Below are positions 1 to 5,551 of a DNA stretch of 5,551 nt, in pieces. Where the stretch lies: NCBI GenBank assembly GCA_018334615.1, contig JAGXLP010000083.1, positions 1-5,551 on the forward strand. The letters are read 5' to 3'. Under the pieces are notes generated by a model. It had not been told where the DNA came from. It saw only the letters and a program-made list of their open reading frames with translations, and did no database searches. Position numbers and translations under genes: made by a program. Within the stretch, counting starts at the first letter, position 1. The number at the start of each line of letters is the position of its first letter. The DNA comes from Candidatus Bipolaricaulota bacterium. GTDB taxonomy: Bacteria; Bipolaricaulota; Bipolaricaulia; M55B111.

Positions 1-7
1 AAAAACT

Positions 8-1372
8 TTAAGCGTTAATTCCGGTTACCTTTCTTTTGAACCACGTCTCTTCTAATAGGAACCTGGTAACGAAAAGGGCACAGAACAGACTACCCACTAT
101 TCCGATTGCCAGAGTAATAGCAAACCCCCTGACCGGACCGGAACCGAAGTACATTAGTATAATTGCCGTTGCCAGGGTGGTTAAGTTGGCGTCAATGACA
201 GTGGATAGTGACTTTTTAAACCCATCTCTGACAGATGCAACGCCCGACTTACCGTTTGCTAGTTCTTCCCTTATTCTCTCAAAGATGATGATATTTGCGT
301 CCACTGATATACCGATCGTCAAAATAACACCGGCTATTCCCGGCAGGGTTAACGTCGCGTCAAAAGCCGATAGAGCTCCAACCATGATAAGCATGTTAAA
401 GATCAAGACTAGATCGGCAATTAAGCCCAACCACCGGTAACGCAAGGGCATGAATAACAACACCAGGATGAATCCAATACTGATCGTCAAAACACCGGCT
501 CGAATCGCGTCATTACCCAGTGTTGGACCTACAATTTTCTCCTGAATGATTTCAACCTCGGCAGGTAATGCACCAGCCCTAAGTACCACCGCTAACCTTT
601 TTGCTTCATCAGCGGTAAAATTTCCCTGAATTGTCGCCCCCTGAACAGTATTGGTCCTGTTTGCCTGGTCCCAGAAATCCTGACTTATAACCGGAGCGGA
701 TTGGACGACATCGTCTAAGACTATGGCCATCTGGTCCTTTTCGGGTTCTAGATTGGTGATTACGTCGGCAAATTGCCTCTTTCCTTCGTCCGTAAGTTGA
801 AGAGAAACGATAATTGGATTTTGAGGGTCCTGGCTAGTTTTAACGTTGGCGTCCTTTAGTACTTCCCCGGTCATCAAGGGGTCCTTCTGGATGAGATAGG
901 GCCTCTTTTCACCGTTTTCATTTGGCCTTCCGTAAATCACTTCCTGGGTGAGGTTGTTTGGGGAAAGACTTGTACCGGGGGCGCCAACATCTACAACTTT
1001 TTTAAACTCAAGCAAAGCAGTACGACCAATTAGCCTTCTGGCCTCTTCCGGGTTCGTGGTTCCCGGTAATTCAACCTCGACTCTACGGTCACCCAGTTTT
1101 CTAATTGTAGGCTCCGTAAGGCCGTACTGATTTACACGGTTGTTCAGGATAGTAACAATTCTTTCTATCGTTCTACTTCTCTCGTCTGACCCCATGTCCT
1201 CTATGCCCTCGGCCTGCAGGACAATTCTCGTCCCACCTTTGAGATCCAGGCCAAGATTTATAACGTCCTCAACCGGATAATACGGATAGAGAAAGAAGGC
1301 CACCAAACCAAGGACAAGTACAATGATTCCGGCTTTTAATAGGGTGTTTTCCCTGAAATTACCAAAATTCAT
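8..1372 (-). CDS. secD: SecD, protein translocase subunit
   Basis: SecD works with SecF in the cytoplasmic membrane as an RND-type, ion-motive-force-driven factor that helps pull preproteins through SecYEG. The 454-residue protein has a first membrane helix at about 12-30, the signature LGLDLKGGTRI at 40-50, a large extracytoplasmic domain to about 285 (with AIVLDDVVQSAPVIS at 216-230), and five further helices at about 290-309, 313-335, 342-364, 389-409 and 414-440. The motif GISVDANIIIFERIREE (354-370) carries Asp358, equivalent to the proton-pathway aspartate of helix 4. It is complete, and clearly shorter than E. coli SecD (about 615), as in many Gram-positive and other bacteria. It is not fused to SecF. 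The ATG overlaps the yajC stop as ATGA, with a GGAAGGA element about 10 bases upstream. Seven bases remain after the stop; secF presumably follows outside the window. Confidence 0.97.
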   Translation of the reverse strand: MNFGNFRENTLLKAGIIVLVLGLVAFFLYPYYPVEDVINLGLDLKGGTRIVLQAEGIEDMGSDERSRTIERIVTILNNRVNQYGLTEPTIRKLGDRRVEVELPGTTNPEEARRLIGRTALLEFKKVVDVGAPGTSLSPNNLTQEVIYGRPNENGEKRPYLIQKDPLMTGEVLKDANVKTSQDPQNPIIVSLQLTDEGKRQFADVITNLEPEKDQMAIVLDDVVQSAPVISQDFWDQANRTNTVQGATIQGNFTADEAKRLAVVLRAGALPAEVEIIQEKIVGPTLGNDAIRAGVLTISIGFILVLLFMPLRYRWLGLIADLVLIFNMLIMVGALSAFDATLTLPGIAGVILTIGISVDANIIIFERIREELANGKSGVASVRDGFKKSLSTVIDANLTTLATAIILMYFGSGPVRGFAITLAIGIVGSLFCALFVTRFLLEETWFKRKVTGINA

Positions 1373-1665
1373 GAGCTATCTTCCTTCCCTACGTTTTTAT
1401 CAGAGTCAGATTTCGTCTCAACCACGCTATCCTGCTGAACTTTCATCAAAGTTCCATCTTCTATCTTGATAATAAGATCTTCTTCGAGGACTTTTGTCAC
1501 CGATCCGTGTATCCCCCCGGCAGTAATTATCTCGTCACCCTTTTGTAAGCTTTTGACGAGATCTTCGTGTTGCTTTTGCTTTTTTCGCTGGGGGCGAATC
1601 AATAGAAAGTAAAATATCCCTCCAAAAACCGCTAACATCACTATAAGTACACCGGCATTTTCCAC
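1369..1665 (-). CDS. yajC: YajC, Sec translocase auxiliary subunit (GTG start)
   Basis: YajC is a small inner-membrane protein that associates with SecD and SecF in the holotranslocon. The 98-residue product has the family layout: one N-terminal membrane helix at about 5-23, then the basic segment IRPQRKKQKQHED, then a small soluble domain with the signature LQKGDEIITAGGIHGSV at about 40-56. The C-terminus is a charged, probably disordered tail. Translation starts at GTG, chosen because a perfect AGGAGG stands 9 bases upstream and the family N-terminus fits. The gene lies 3 bases after the stop of the membrane protein and overlaps secD by 4 bases (ATGA), the usual yajC-secD coupling. Identification is secure from the sequence signature and from the neighbouring secD. 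Confidence 0.96.
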   Translation of the reverse strand: MENAGVLIVMLAVFGGIFYFLLIRPQRKKQKQHEDLVKSLQKGDEIITAGGIHGSVTKVLEEDLIIKIEDGTLMKVQQDSVVETKSDSDKNVGKEDSS

Positions 1666-1668
1666 GAG

Positions 1669-2199
1669 TTAAGACCTCCTTTCAATAAAACTTCGGCTGA
1701 TTCGTACTATCCCAAGCCCAATCCAGACTAATCCTCCAATAGATAAACCTAGCCTGACACCAAATGCTGTCAGGTTTTCAAGATCCAGGCCATATATTAA
1801 TAGATTTTGGAATAAAAAGACAATCACACCCCAAATGATGCAATATAAAATCATCATTGTCAACTTTACGACCCTTCCCTCGCCGCTCCCGTTATTGAGT
1901 AAATCGTATCCCAGAGTGGTAATAATAAGAAGAGACCAGATGAGATATATGTGAAGATTCACGGAGTCGTCCAGGGTCAAGGCGAATAAAATTAAATAAT
2001 GGCCGGGAATAAGTCCGATCAAGGAATCAACCGGGTTTTCTAGATGTCTTCTTCGATACCAGATAAGGTAAGAAAGAGCGAGAAAGGACGTGATCAGTAC
2101 GAATAAAGTCGGGGTTAAGGAAAAATCCAGAACGAAAAGTGTGAGTACGCTAATTAGAAGTACGATTAGCGATGTTCCTTCTTCAGAATATAATCTCAT
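1669..2199 (-). CDS. Uncharacterised polytopic membrane protein, about six helices
   Basis: I do not recognise this 176-residue protein, and I see no catalytic motif or conserved cysteine or histidine cluster. It is very hydrophobic, with likely membrane helices at about 9-26, 29-49, 58-77, 82-101, 111-134 and 145-166. Helix 3 is the least certain. The charged segments YRRRH (48-52), GEGRVVK (106-112) and the C-terminal RISRSFIERRS fall on one side of a six-helix model, so the positive-inside rule puts both ends in the cytoplasm. There is no cleavable signal peptide. It starts 17 bases after hypF, and its last codons contain the yajC ribosome binding site, so it is almost certainly expressed with both. 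Firmicutes often have a small membrane protein (TIGR04086/YrzE) near yajC, but that family is shorter with fewer helices, so I do not assign it. The gene itself is well supported; its function is unknown. Confidence 0.85.
   Translation of the reverse strand: MRLYSEEGTSLIVLLISVLTLFVLDFSLTPTLFVLITSFLALSYLIWYRRRHLENPVDSLIGLIPGHYLILFALTLDDSVNLHIYLIWSLLIITTLGYDLLNNGSGEGRVVKLTMMILYCIIWGVIVFLFQNLLIYGLDLENLTAFGVRLGLSIGGLVWIGLGIVRISRSFIERRS
1675..1680 (-). promoter_or_regulatory. Ribosome binding site of yajC, inside the preceding gene
   Basis: The minus strand reads AGGAGG, a 9-base spacer and then GTG at 1665. The AGGAGG is formed by the codons for Arg174-Arg175 of the upstream membrane protein, whose TAA stop falls within the spacer. 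This strong site decides in favour of the non-ATG start of yajC. Confidence 0.85.
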
Positions 2200-2207
2200 C
2201 CTTCGTC

Positions 2208-2213
2208 CCCCTC
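2208..2213 (-). promoter_or_regulatory. Ribosome binding site of the unknown membrane protein gene
   Basis: The minus strand reads GAGGGG, then an 8-base spacer, then ATG at 2199. It lies entirely in the 17-base gap after the hypF stop. It is a fair Shine-Dalgarno match and supports the ATG at 2199 as the start. Confidence 0.6.
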
Positions 2214-2216
2214 AGA

Positions 2217-4505
2217 CTACCTTTCTCTCATGGCGGCGACCCAGAGCTGACCAAACGCTATTCCGCCGTCCCCGACCGGAACTTCTTCGTTAGTAAAGAA
2301 ATTAAGTCCTGCTTCGTTCACCGTAGACTCTACGACTCTGGATATTTGACCGTTGTAGGCAACTCCTCCGGAGAAACCGATATTATCTATTCCTTCCCGG
2401 GAAGCATAGTCAAGAGCCAATTTACTTAGGCCCTTTGCCAGGGCCCATTGTGCTGTGGCCGCCAGGTCTTTCGGAGGATGTTCTTTTCTGAGCTCGATTA
2501 GACTTCGAAGGATTTTAGATTGATCCAGAGTGGAAAACCCGGCTTGTTTAACCGTTGGTAGTTCTATTTCAACCACTTCTCCTTCCAGGGCGACGGATTC
2601 CAGCTTCATTGCGGGCTCACCTTCGTAACTTCGTTCTTCACATATACCCAGCAAGGCGCTTACTGCGTCAAGAAACCTGCCCGCACTGGTAGTTATTGGC
2701 GAGTTTATGCCCCTTTGTAATTGCTTGTTGGTAATCTCCATTTCCTCTTTACCTTCCGGGAACTCCAGGTCTAAATCGCCAATGAGGGTTTCAAAGTCGT
2801 CAAGATCTCCACGTTCGACCAGAGGATAAAGGATCCCGGCTACCATACGCGCCGGATGTCTGGTTGCCAGGTCGCCACCCGGCATATAGGCAGGTGAGAG
2901 GGAACCAACCCTCTCCAGGCCGTTGGATGATCCCCTTATTACCTCTCCGCCCCATATCTTTCCGTCTTCACCGTACCCGAGGCCGTCCATGATAATTCCC
3001 ACGATCTCCGTCAAATCGTGTTCTGCAAGGAGAGCTCCCACGTGAGCCTTGTGATGCTGGACGGGAACAGTCTGTTCCCGCAAATTGTTGGCCATCTGAG
3101 TAGTGAGGAATCGGGGATGCATGTCGTGAGCTATTACTTCGGGTAGGTCGGTGTTTGTTAGTTTTAGGAGCCTTCCTAAGGCTTCCTCGAGGAAATCGAG
3201 GTCCTTCGGTCCGTCAGTGTCGCCAAGGTATTGTGATAGATAGACCTTGCCGTTCTTGTAGAGACCAATCACGTTATCCTGTTCGGCTCCCAGGGCAAGG
3301 ATTGGTTTGTCCTTCAGGTCTACCTCCAGTGGCTCCGGGACCCAGCCTCGGGACCTTCTGATAAATTTCCTATGCCCGTCCGAATACCTAACTACGGAAT
3401 CATCTATTCGGGAGACGACGCTCCTGTCGTGTAACAGGTACCCGTCCACGATCTCACTTAGATTACTCCTTATAGTTTCGTTTCTAATAAGCATCGGTTC
3501 TCCGGGTATATTTGCGCTCGTCATTACCAGGGGGAAAGTTAACCCCTCGAAAATAAGGTGATGGAGGGCAGTATAAGGTAGCATCACGCCCAAATTATGT
3601 AAACCGGGGGCTACTTTTTCTGAAACCCAGCTCTCTTCTTTTATCTCCAGGAGTTCTATAGGCCGACGGGGCCCTGTCAAAAGTCTCAATTCCTCTTCAG
3701 TATACTTCACGTTCTCTTTTACCATACTTTCTGTGGCCATGAGAGCAAACGGTTGGCTGGGGCGACCGAGTTTATTTCTGAGTTTTGACACCACTTCCCC
3801 GTCCGCAGCGTTGCAGGCCAGGTGGGTTCCACCGAGTCCCTTTATCGCCAGAATTTTGCCCCTGGTTAATTCCGAAATAGCAATTTCTATCGGGTTTTCC
3901 GTCTTTCTTTCCTCCGAATCGGGAGTTTCGTACCAGAGAAGGGGGCCACAGTCGGGACAGGCAATCGTCTGCGCGTGGTAACGGCGATCTTTGGGGTCGG
4001 TATATTCCTTTCGGCAGTCATCACACATGGGAAAATCATCCATCGATGTTTTATCCCGGTCGTAAGGGAGTTTCCGAATTACGGAAAACCGGGGACCACA
4101 GTTGACGCACGATGTTGCCCAGTAGTCACTGTATCTCGTATCGCCAAAGACGTCCTCGAGGCATTCGTCACAGGTCGCGATGTCTGGCGGAATCGTGCCG
4201 GAGCCCGACGAACCGGAGCTGGATTTTACGATGGTGAAGTCGGAAAGAGAATCATCCAATTCTACCTTTTCCCGGTTGATTTCCTCGATCCGTGCCAGGG
4301 GGGGATTCTTTTCCTGAAGGTCGTCAGTGAACTTTTCTATGTCGGTTTTCTTTCCCTGAACGAAAATAGCAACGCCGGCATCGCCCAGGTTTTTTACCCA
4401 GCCCAGGAGATCGTTGTCGGTGGCTATTCTATAGACAAATGGCCTAAACCCGACCGCCTGTACGACCCCGTTGATCGTAATCTTGTAAGCTACGGTATCA
4501 GTCAT
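2217..4505 (-). CDS. hypF: HypF, carbamoyltransferase for the hydrogenase Fe-CN ligands
   Basis: HypF hydrolyses carbamoyl phosphate, forms carbamoyl-AMP and transfers the carbamoyl group to the C-terminal cysteine of HypE, the precursor of the cyanide ligands. The 762 residues match the family length. The domain order is complete. An acylphosphatase domain (about 5-92) carries Arg21 and Asn39. Two zinc fingers have CxxC pairs at 112/115, 133/136, 161/164 and 183/186. A YrdC-like domain (about 203-390) contains KGLGGTHLACNA and TSAN at 329-332. A Kae1-like domain (about 400-762) has the metal-type HxxxH at 484-488, Asp507 in IMDGLGYG and Asp746 in GDGG. Oddities are VQAVGF where VQGVGF is usual, and KLGRPSQPF where RKxRxxKPF is common. 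FSGGVAYN (711-718) and VGDGG resemble archaeal-type HypF as I remember it. The gene overlaps hypA by 8 bases and has only a weak ribosome binding site. Confidence 0.97.
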   Translation of the reverse strand: MTDTVAYKITINGVVQAVGFRPFVYRIATDNDLLGWVKNLGDAGVAIFVQGKKTDIEKFTDDLQEKNPPLARIEEINREKVELDDSLSDFTIVKSSSGSSGSGTIPPDIATCDECLEDVFGDTRYSDYWATSCVNCGPRFSVIRKLPYDRDKTSMDDFPMCDDCRKEYTDPKDRRYHAQTIACPDCGPLLWYETPDSEERKTENPIEIAISELTRGKILAIKGLGGTHLACNAADGEVVSKLRNKLGRPSQPFALMATESMVKENVKYTEEELRLLTGPRRPIELLEIKEESWVSEKVAPGLHNLGVMLPYTALHHLIFEGLTFPLVMTSANIPGEPMLIRNETIRSNLSEIVDGYLLHDRSVVSRIDDSVVRYSDGHRKFIRRSRGWVPEPLEVDLKDKPILALGAEQDNVIGLYKNGKVYLSQYLGDTDGPKDLDFLEEALGRLLKLTNTDLPEVIAHDMHPRFLTTQMANNLREQTVPVQHHKAHVGALLAEHDLTEIVGIIMDGLGYGEDGKIWGGEVIRGSSNGLERVGSLSPAYMPGGDLATRHPARMVAGILYPLVERGDLDDFETLIGDLDLEFPEGKEEMEITNKQLQRGINSPITTSAGRFLDAVSALLGICEERSYEGEPAMKLESVALEGEVVEIELPTVKQAGFSTLDQSKILRSLIELRKEHPPKDLAATAQWALAKGLSKLALDYASREGIDNIGFSGGVAYNGQISRVVESTVNEAGLNFFTNEEVPVGDGGIAFGQLWVAAMRER

Positions 4506-4884
4506 CTTTTACGGAGTCAGAAACGGTCAGGCTTCGAACGGCGAGTTCGTTACCCTCCACTATTTTTACAGAACTTCCACATTCGGGGCAGGAAATAACG
4601 GGCACGGAGAAGTGAATGGAAAAATCCTCGTCGTAATCCACCCCTCCTTCAAATCCGCATTCCTCGCATTTTACATGGAGAGGTATATCTTCAAATTTTA
4701 ACTCCGATCCACTCAATATCGTATCCTCGGTGATTATCTTAAACGCCTGGGAAAGGGCTTCTCTGGAAATTATCCGAAGTTCCCCAATCTCCAGGTGGAC
4801 CCCGGTTGTTTCGGAAAGCTTTTCCTCATCTACCTGTTCCAACAAAGTGTTGATAAGTTCTTTAGCGATAGAATACTCGTGCAT
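4498..4884 (-). CDS. hypA: HypA, nickel metallochaperone for hydrogenase maturation
   Basis: HypA is a small cytoplasmic nickel chaperone that partners with HypB during nickel insertion into [NiFe]-hydrogenase. The 128-residue product begins MHE, and His2 with the N-terminal residues is the known nickel site of the family. A structural zinc site is formed by two CxxC pairs, Cys73/Cys76 and Cys99/Cys102. The family patterns EIGEL (32-36) and GNEL (111-114) are present. Length is slightly above the usual 113-120, because of an acidic C-terminal tail (VSDSVKDD). Composition is strongly acidic: I count 28 Asp/Glu against 10 Lys/Arg. The start lies 5 bases after the hypB stop and has no good Shine-Dalgarno, which suggests translation coupled to hypB. 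Its last 8 bases overlap the start of hypF. Confidence 0.96.
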   Translation of the reverse strand: MHEYSIAKELINTLLEQVDEEKLSETTGVHLEIGELRIISREALSQAFKIITEDTILSGSELKFEDIPLHVKCEECGFEGGVDYDEDFSIHFSVPVISCPECGSSVKIVEGNELAVRSLTVSDSVKDD

Positions 4885-4889
4885 AATCG

Positions 4890-5540
4890 TTAAGTGGTCT
4901 CTAGTTCCAGTGCACCTATAAGTTCGTCGATCCCTTGATCCTTCGTCGCGGCCGTGAATATAACACGTCCGTTCGGATTTATTTCGTGGTAATCCTTTTT
5001 GGGTTTTTCCGGGTCGACACCTATGGCATCGGCAAGATCGACTTTGTTGATTACTACAATATTGGATTGTGAGAAAATTTTTGGGTGTTTCCTCACCATG
5101 TCTTCGCCTTCGGTAACAGAAATAACCACCATCTCCTTTTCCGTGCCGAGCGGGAAATCAGCTGGACAAACCAGGTTACCGACGTTTTCTACGAATAAAA
5201 GATCCAGAATGTCGAGTGGCATGCTCGAGAGTGAGTGATCAACGAGGTGAGCGTCAAGGTGGCAGTCGGAGTGGGTATTTAGGTTGTAAGCGTGAATTCC
5301 CGCGGCTTCAAATCTTTCGTAGTCATCGGTGCCTGCGACGTCTCCCGCCACCGCACCGACCTCAAAATCGTCCTTTATTTTCTCGTAAATTGCTTCGATT
5401 AGAGCAGTTTTTCCGCTTCCAATTGCTCCCATGACATTTATTGCTTTCACATCATGCCGGGCAAGTTTGTCTTCGTTCTTTTTCGCCAGTTCTTTTTGTT
5501 TTGCTAGTATATCTCCGTTCTCAAGATTTATATCGTGCAT
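4890..5540 (-). CDS. hypB: HypB, nickel-inserting GTPase for [NiFe]-hydrogenase maturation
   Basis: HypB is a cytoplasmic SIMIBI-class GTPase that works with HypA to deliver nickel to the large subunit of [NiFe]-hydrogenase. The 216-residue product shows a P-loop GAIGSGKT at 38-45, the GDV segment at 66-68, ENVGN at 118-122 and the guanine-specificity motif NKVD at 165-168. Metal ligands of the GTPase domain are recognisable as Cys93-His94 (in CHLDAH) and Cys125 (in NLVCPAD), the site that binds metal at the HypB dimer interface. The N-terminus has neither the CxxCGC high-affinity nickel motif of E. coli HypB nor a histidine-rich stretch. It is therefore the short form, close in length and layout to archaeal HypB such as that of Methanocaldococcus. 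The ATG start is fixed by an AGGAGG placed 5 bases upstream. The stop lies 5 bases before the hypA start. Identification is very secure. Confidence 0.97.
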   Translation of the reverse strand: MHDINLENGDILAKQKELAKKNEDKLARHDVKAINVMGAIGSGKTALIEAIYEKIKDDFEVGAVAGDVAGTDDYERFEAAGIHAYNLNTHSDCHLDAHLVDHSLSSMPLDILDLLFVENVGNLVCPADFPLGTEKEMVVISVTEGEDMVRKHPKIFSQSNIVVINKVDLADAIGVDPEKPKKDYHEINPNGRVIFTAATKDQGIDELIGALELETT

Positions 5541-5545
5541 TGTTA

Positions 5546-5551
5546 CCTCCT
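5546..5551 (-). promoter_or_regulatory. Ribosome binding site of hypB
   Basis: On the minus strand the sequence reads AGGAGG, then a 5-base spacer TAACA, then ATG. This is a perfect Shine-Dalgarno core, and it fixes the hypB start even though the reading frame stays open to the window edge. It touches the end of the window, so anything further upstream (promoter or preceding gene) cannot be seen. Confidence 0.9.

Noticed and set aside
1..7. Start of secF downstream of secD
   Set aside because: Only seven bases remain after the secD stop (GTTTTT on the minus strand from position 6). Neither a gene start nor a terminator can be called.
314..500. Near-repeat of about 20 bases at 314-334 and 482-500
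   Set aside because: Both copies encode similar short peptides in SecD (AGVILTI and AGVLTI). Like residues in two membrane helices explain the match; it is not a mobile or regulatory repeat.
1835..1863. Possible internal minus-strand promoter, TTGACA then 17 bases then CATCAT, about 170 bases before yajC
   Set aside because: The -35 is perfect, but the -10 matches only 4 of 6 and the whole element is coding sequence. One such match is expected by chance; only transcription-start mapping could rescue it.
1669..2199. Assignment of the membrane protein to the TIGR04086/YrzE family found near yajC in Firmicutes
   Set aside because: That family is shorter with about four helices and usually lies on the other side of yajC. 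I see no shared motif, so the context alone is not enough.
2429..2445. Perfect inverted repeat GGCCCT-TTGCC-AGGGCC, a possible hairpin or terminator
   Set aside because: It is inside the hypF coding region, has only a 6-bp stem and no following T-run on either strand. Most likely chance.
3186..3193. Palindrome CCTCGAGG
   Set aside because: An eight-base palindrome within hypF coding sequence, with no partner site or regulatory context.
3975..4598. A 207-codon open frame on the plus strand, the longest on that strand
   Set aside because: It lies wholly antisense to hypF and hypA, has no family resemblance, and is explained by the codon use of the real genes. The other plus-strand open frames are rejected for the same reason.

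Overview
The window holds six genes, all on the minus strand and packed almost without gaps. In transcription order (high to low coordinates) they are hypB, hypA, hypF, an unidentified multi-pass membrane protein, yajC and secD. Every junction is a short overlap or a gap of at most 17 bases. No terminator or convincing promoter is visible between genes, so the window reads as part of one polycistronic unit continuing off both ends. The upstream edge is cut just beyond the ribosome binding site of hypB. The downstream edge is cut 7 bases after the stop of secD, where secF would be expected.

Region 1 (about 2217-5551) encodes three maturation factors for [NiFe]-hydrogenases. HypB and HypA deliver nickel to the active site. 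HypF activates carbamoyl phosphate, the source of the cyanide ligands on the iron. The partners needed for the iron side (HypC, HypD, HypE) and the hydrogenase itself are not in the window.

Region 2 (about 8-2199) is a membrane block. A 176-residue protein with about six predicted membrane helices, which I cannot assign to a family, is followed by YajC and SecD. These are auxiliary subunits of the Sec protein translocase that use the ion-motive force to complete translocation.

The organism is a bacterium, because yajC-secD is a bacterial arrangement and the Shine-Dalgarno sites are strong (AGGAGG before hypB and yajC). SecD is the short form and is separate from SecF. GC content is moderate by eye. 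HypA and HypB carry a clear excess of acidic residues. Together these would fit an anaerobic, hydrogen-metabolising bacterium, perhaps a halophilic Firmicutes-type lineage such as Halanaerobiales. That placement is a guess and not something the window proves.

I see no strong evidence of an undescribed system. The points most worth a second look are the unknown membrane protein between two well-known modules, the apparent co-transcription of hydrogenase maturation with Sec translocation genes, and several departures from family signatures in HypF and HypB.
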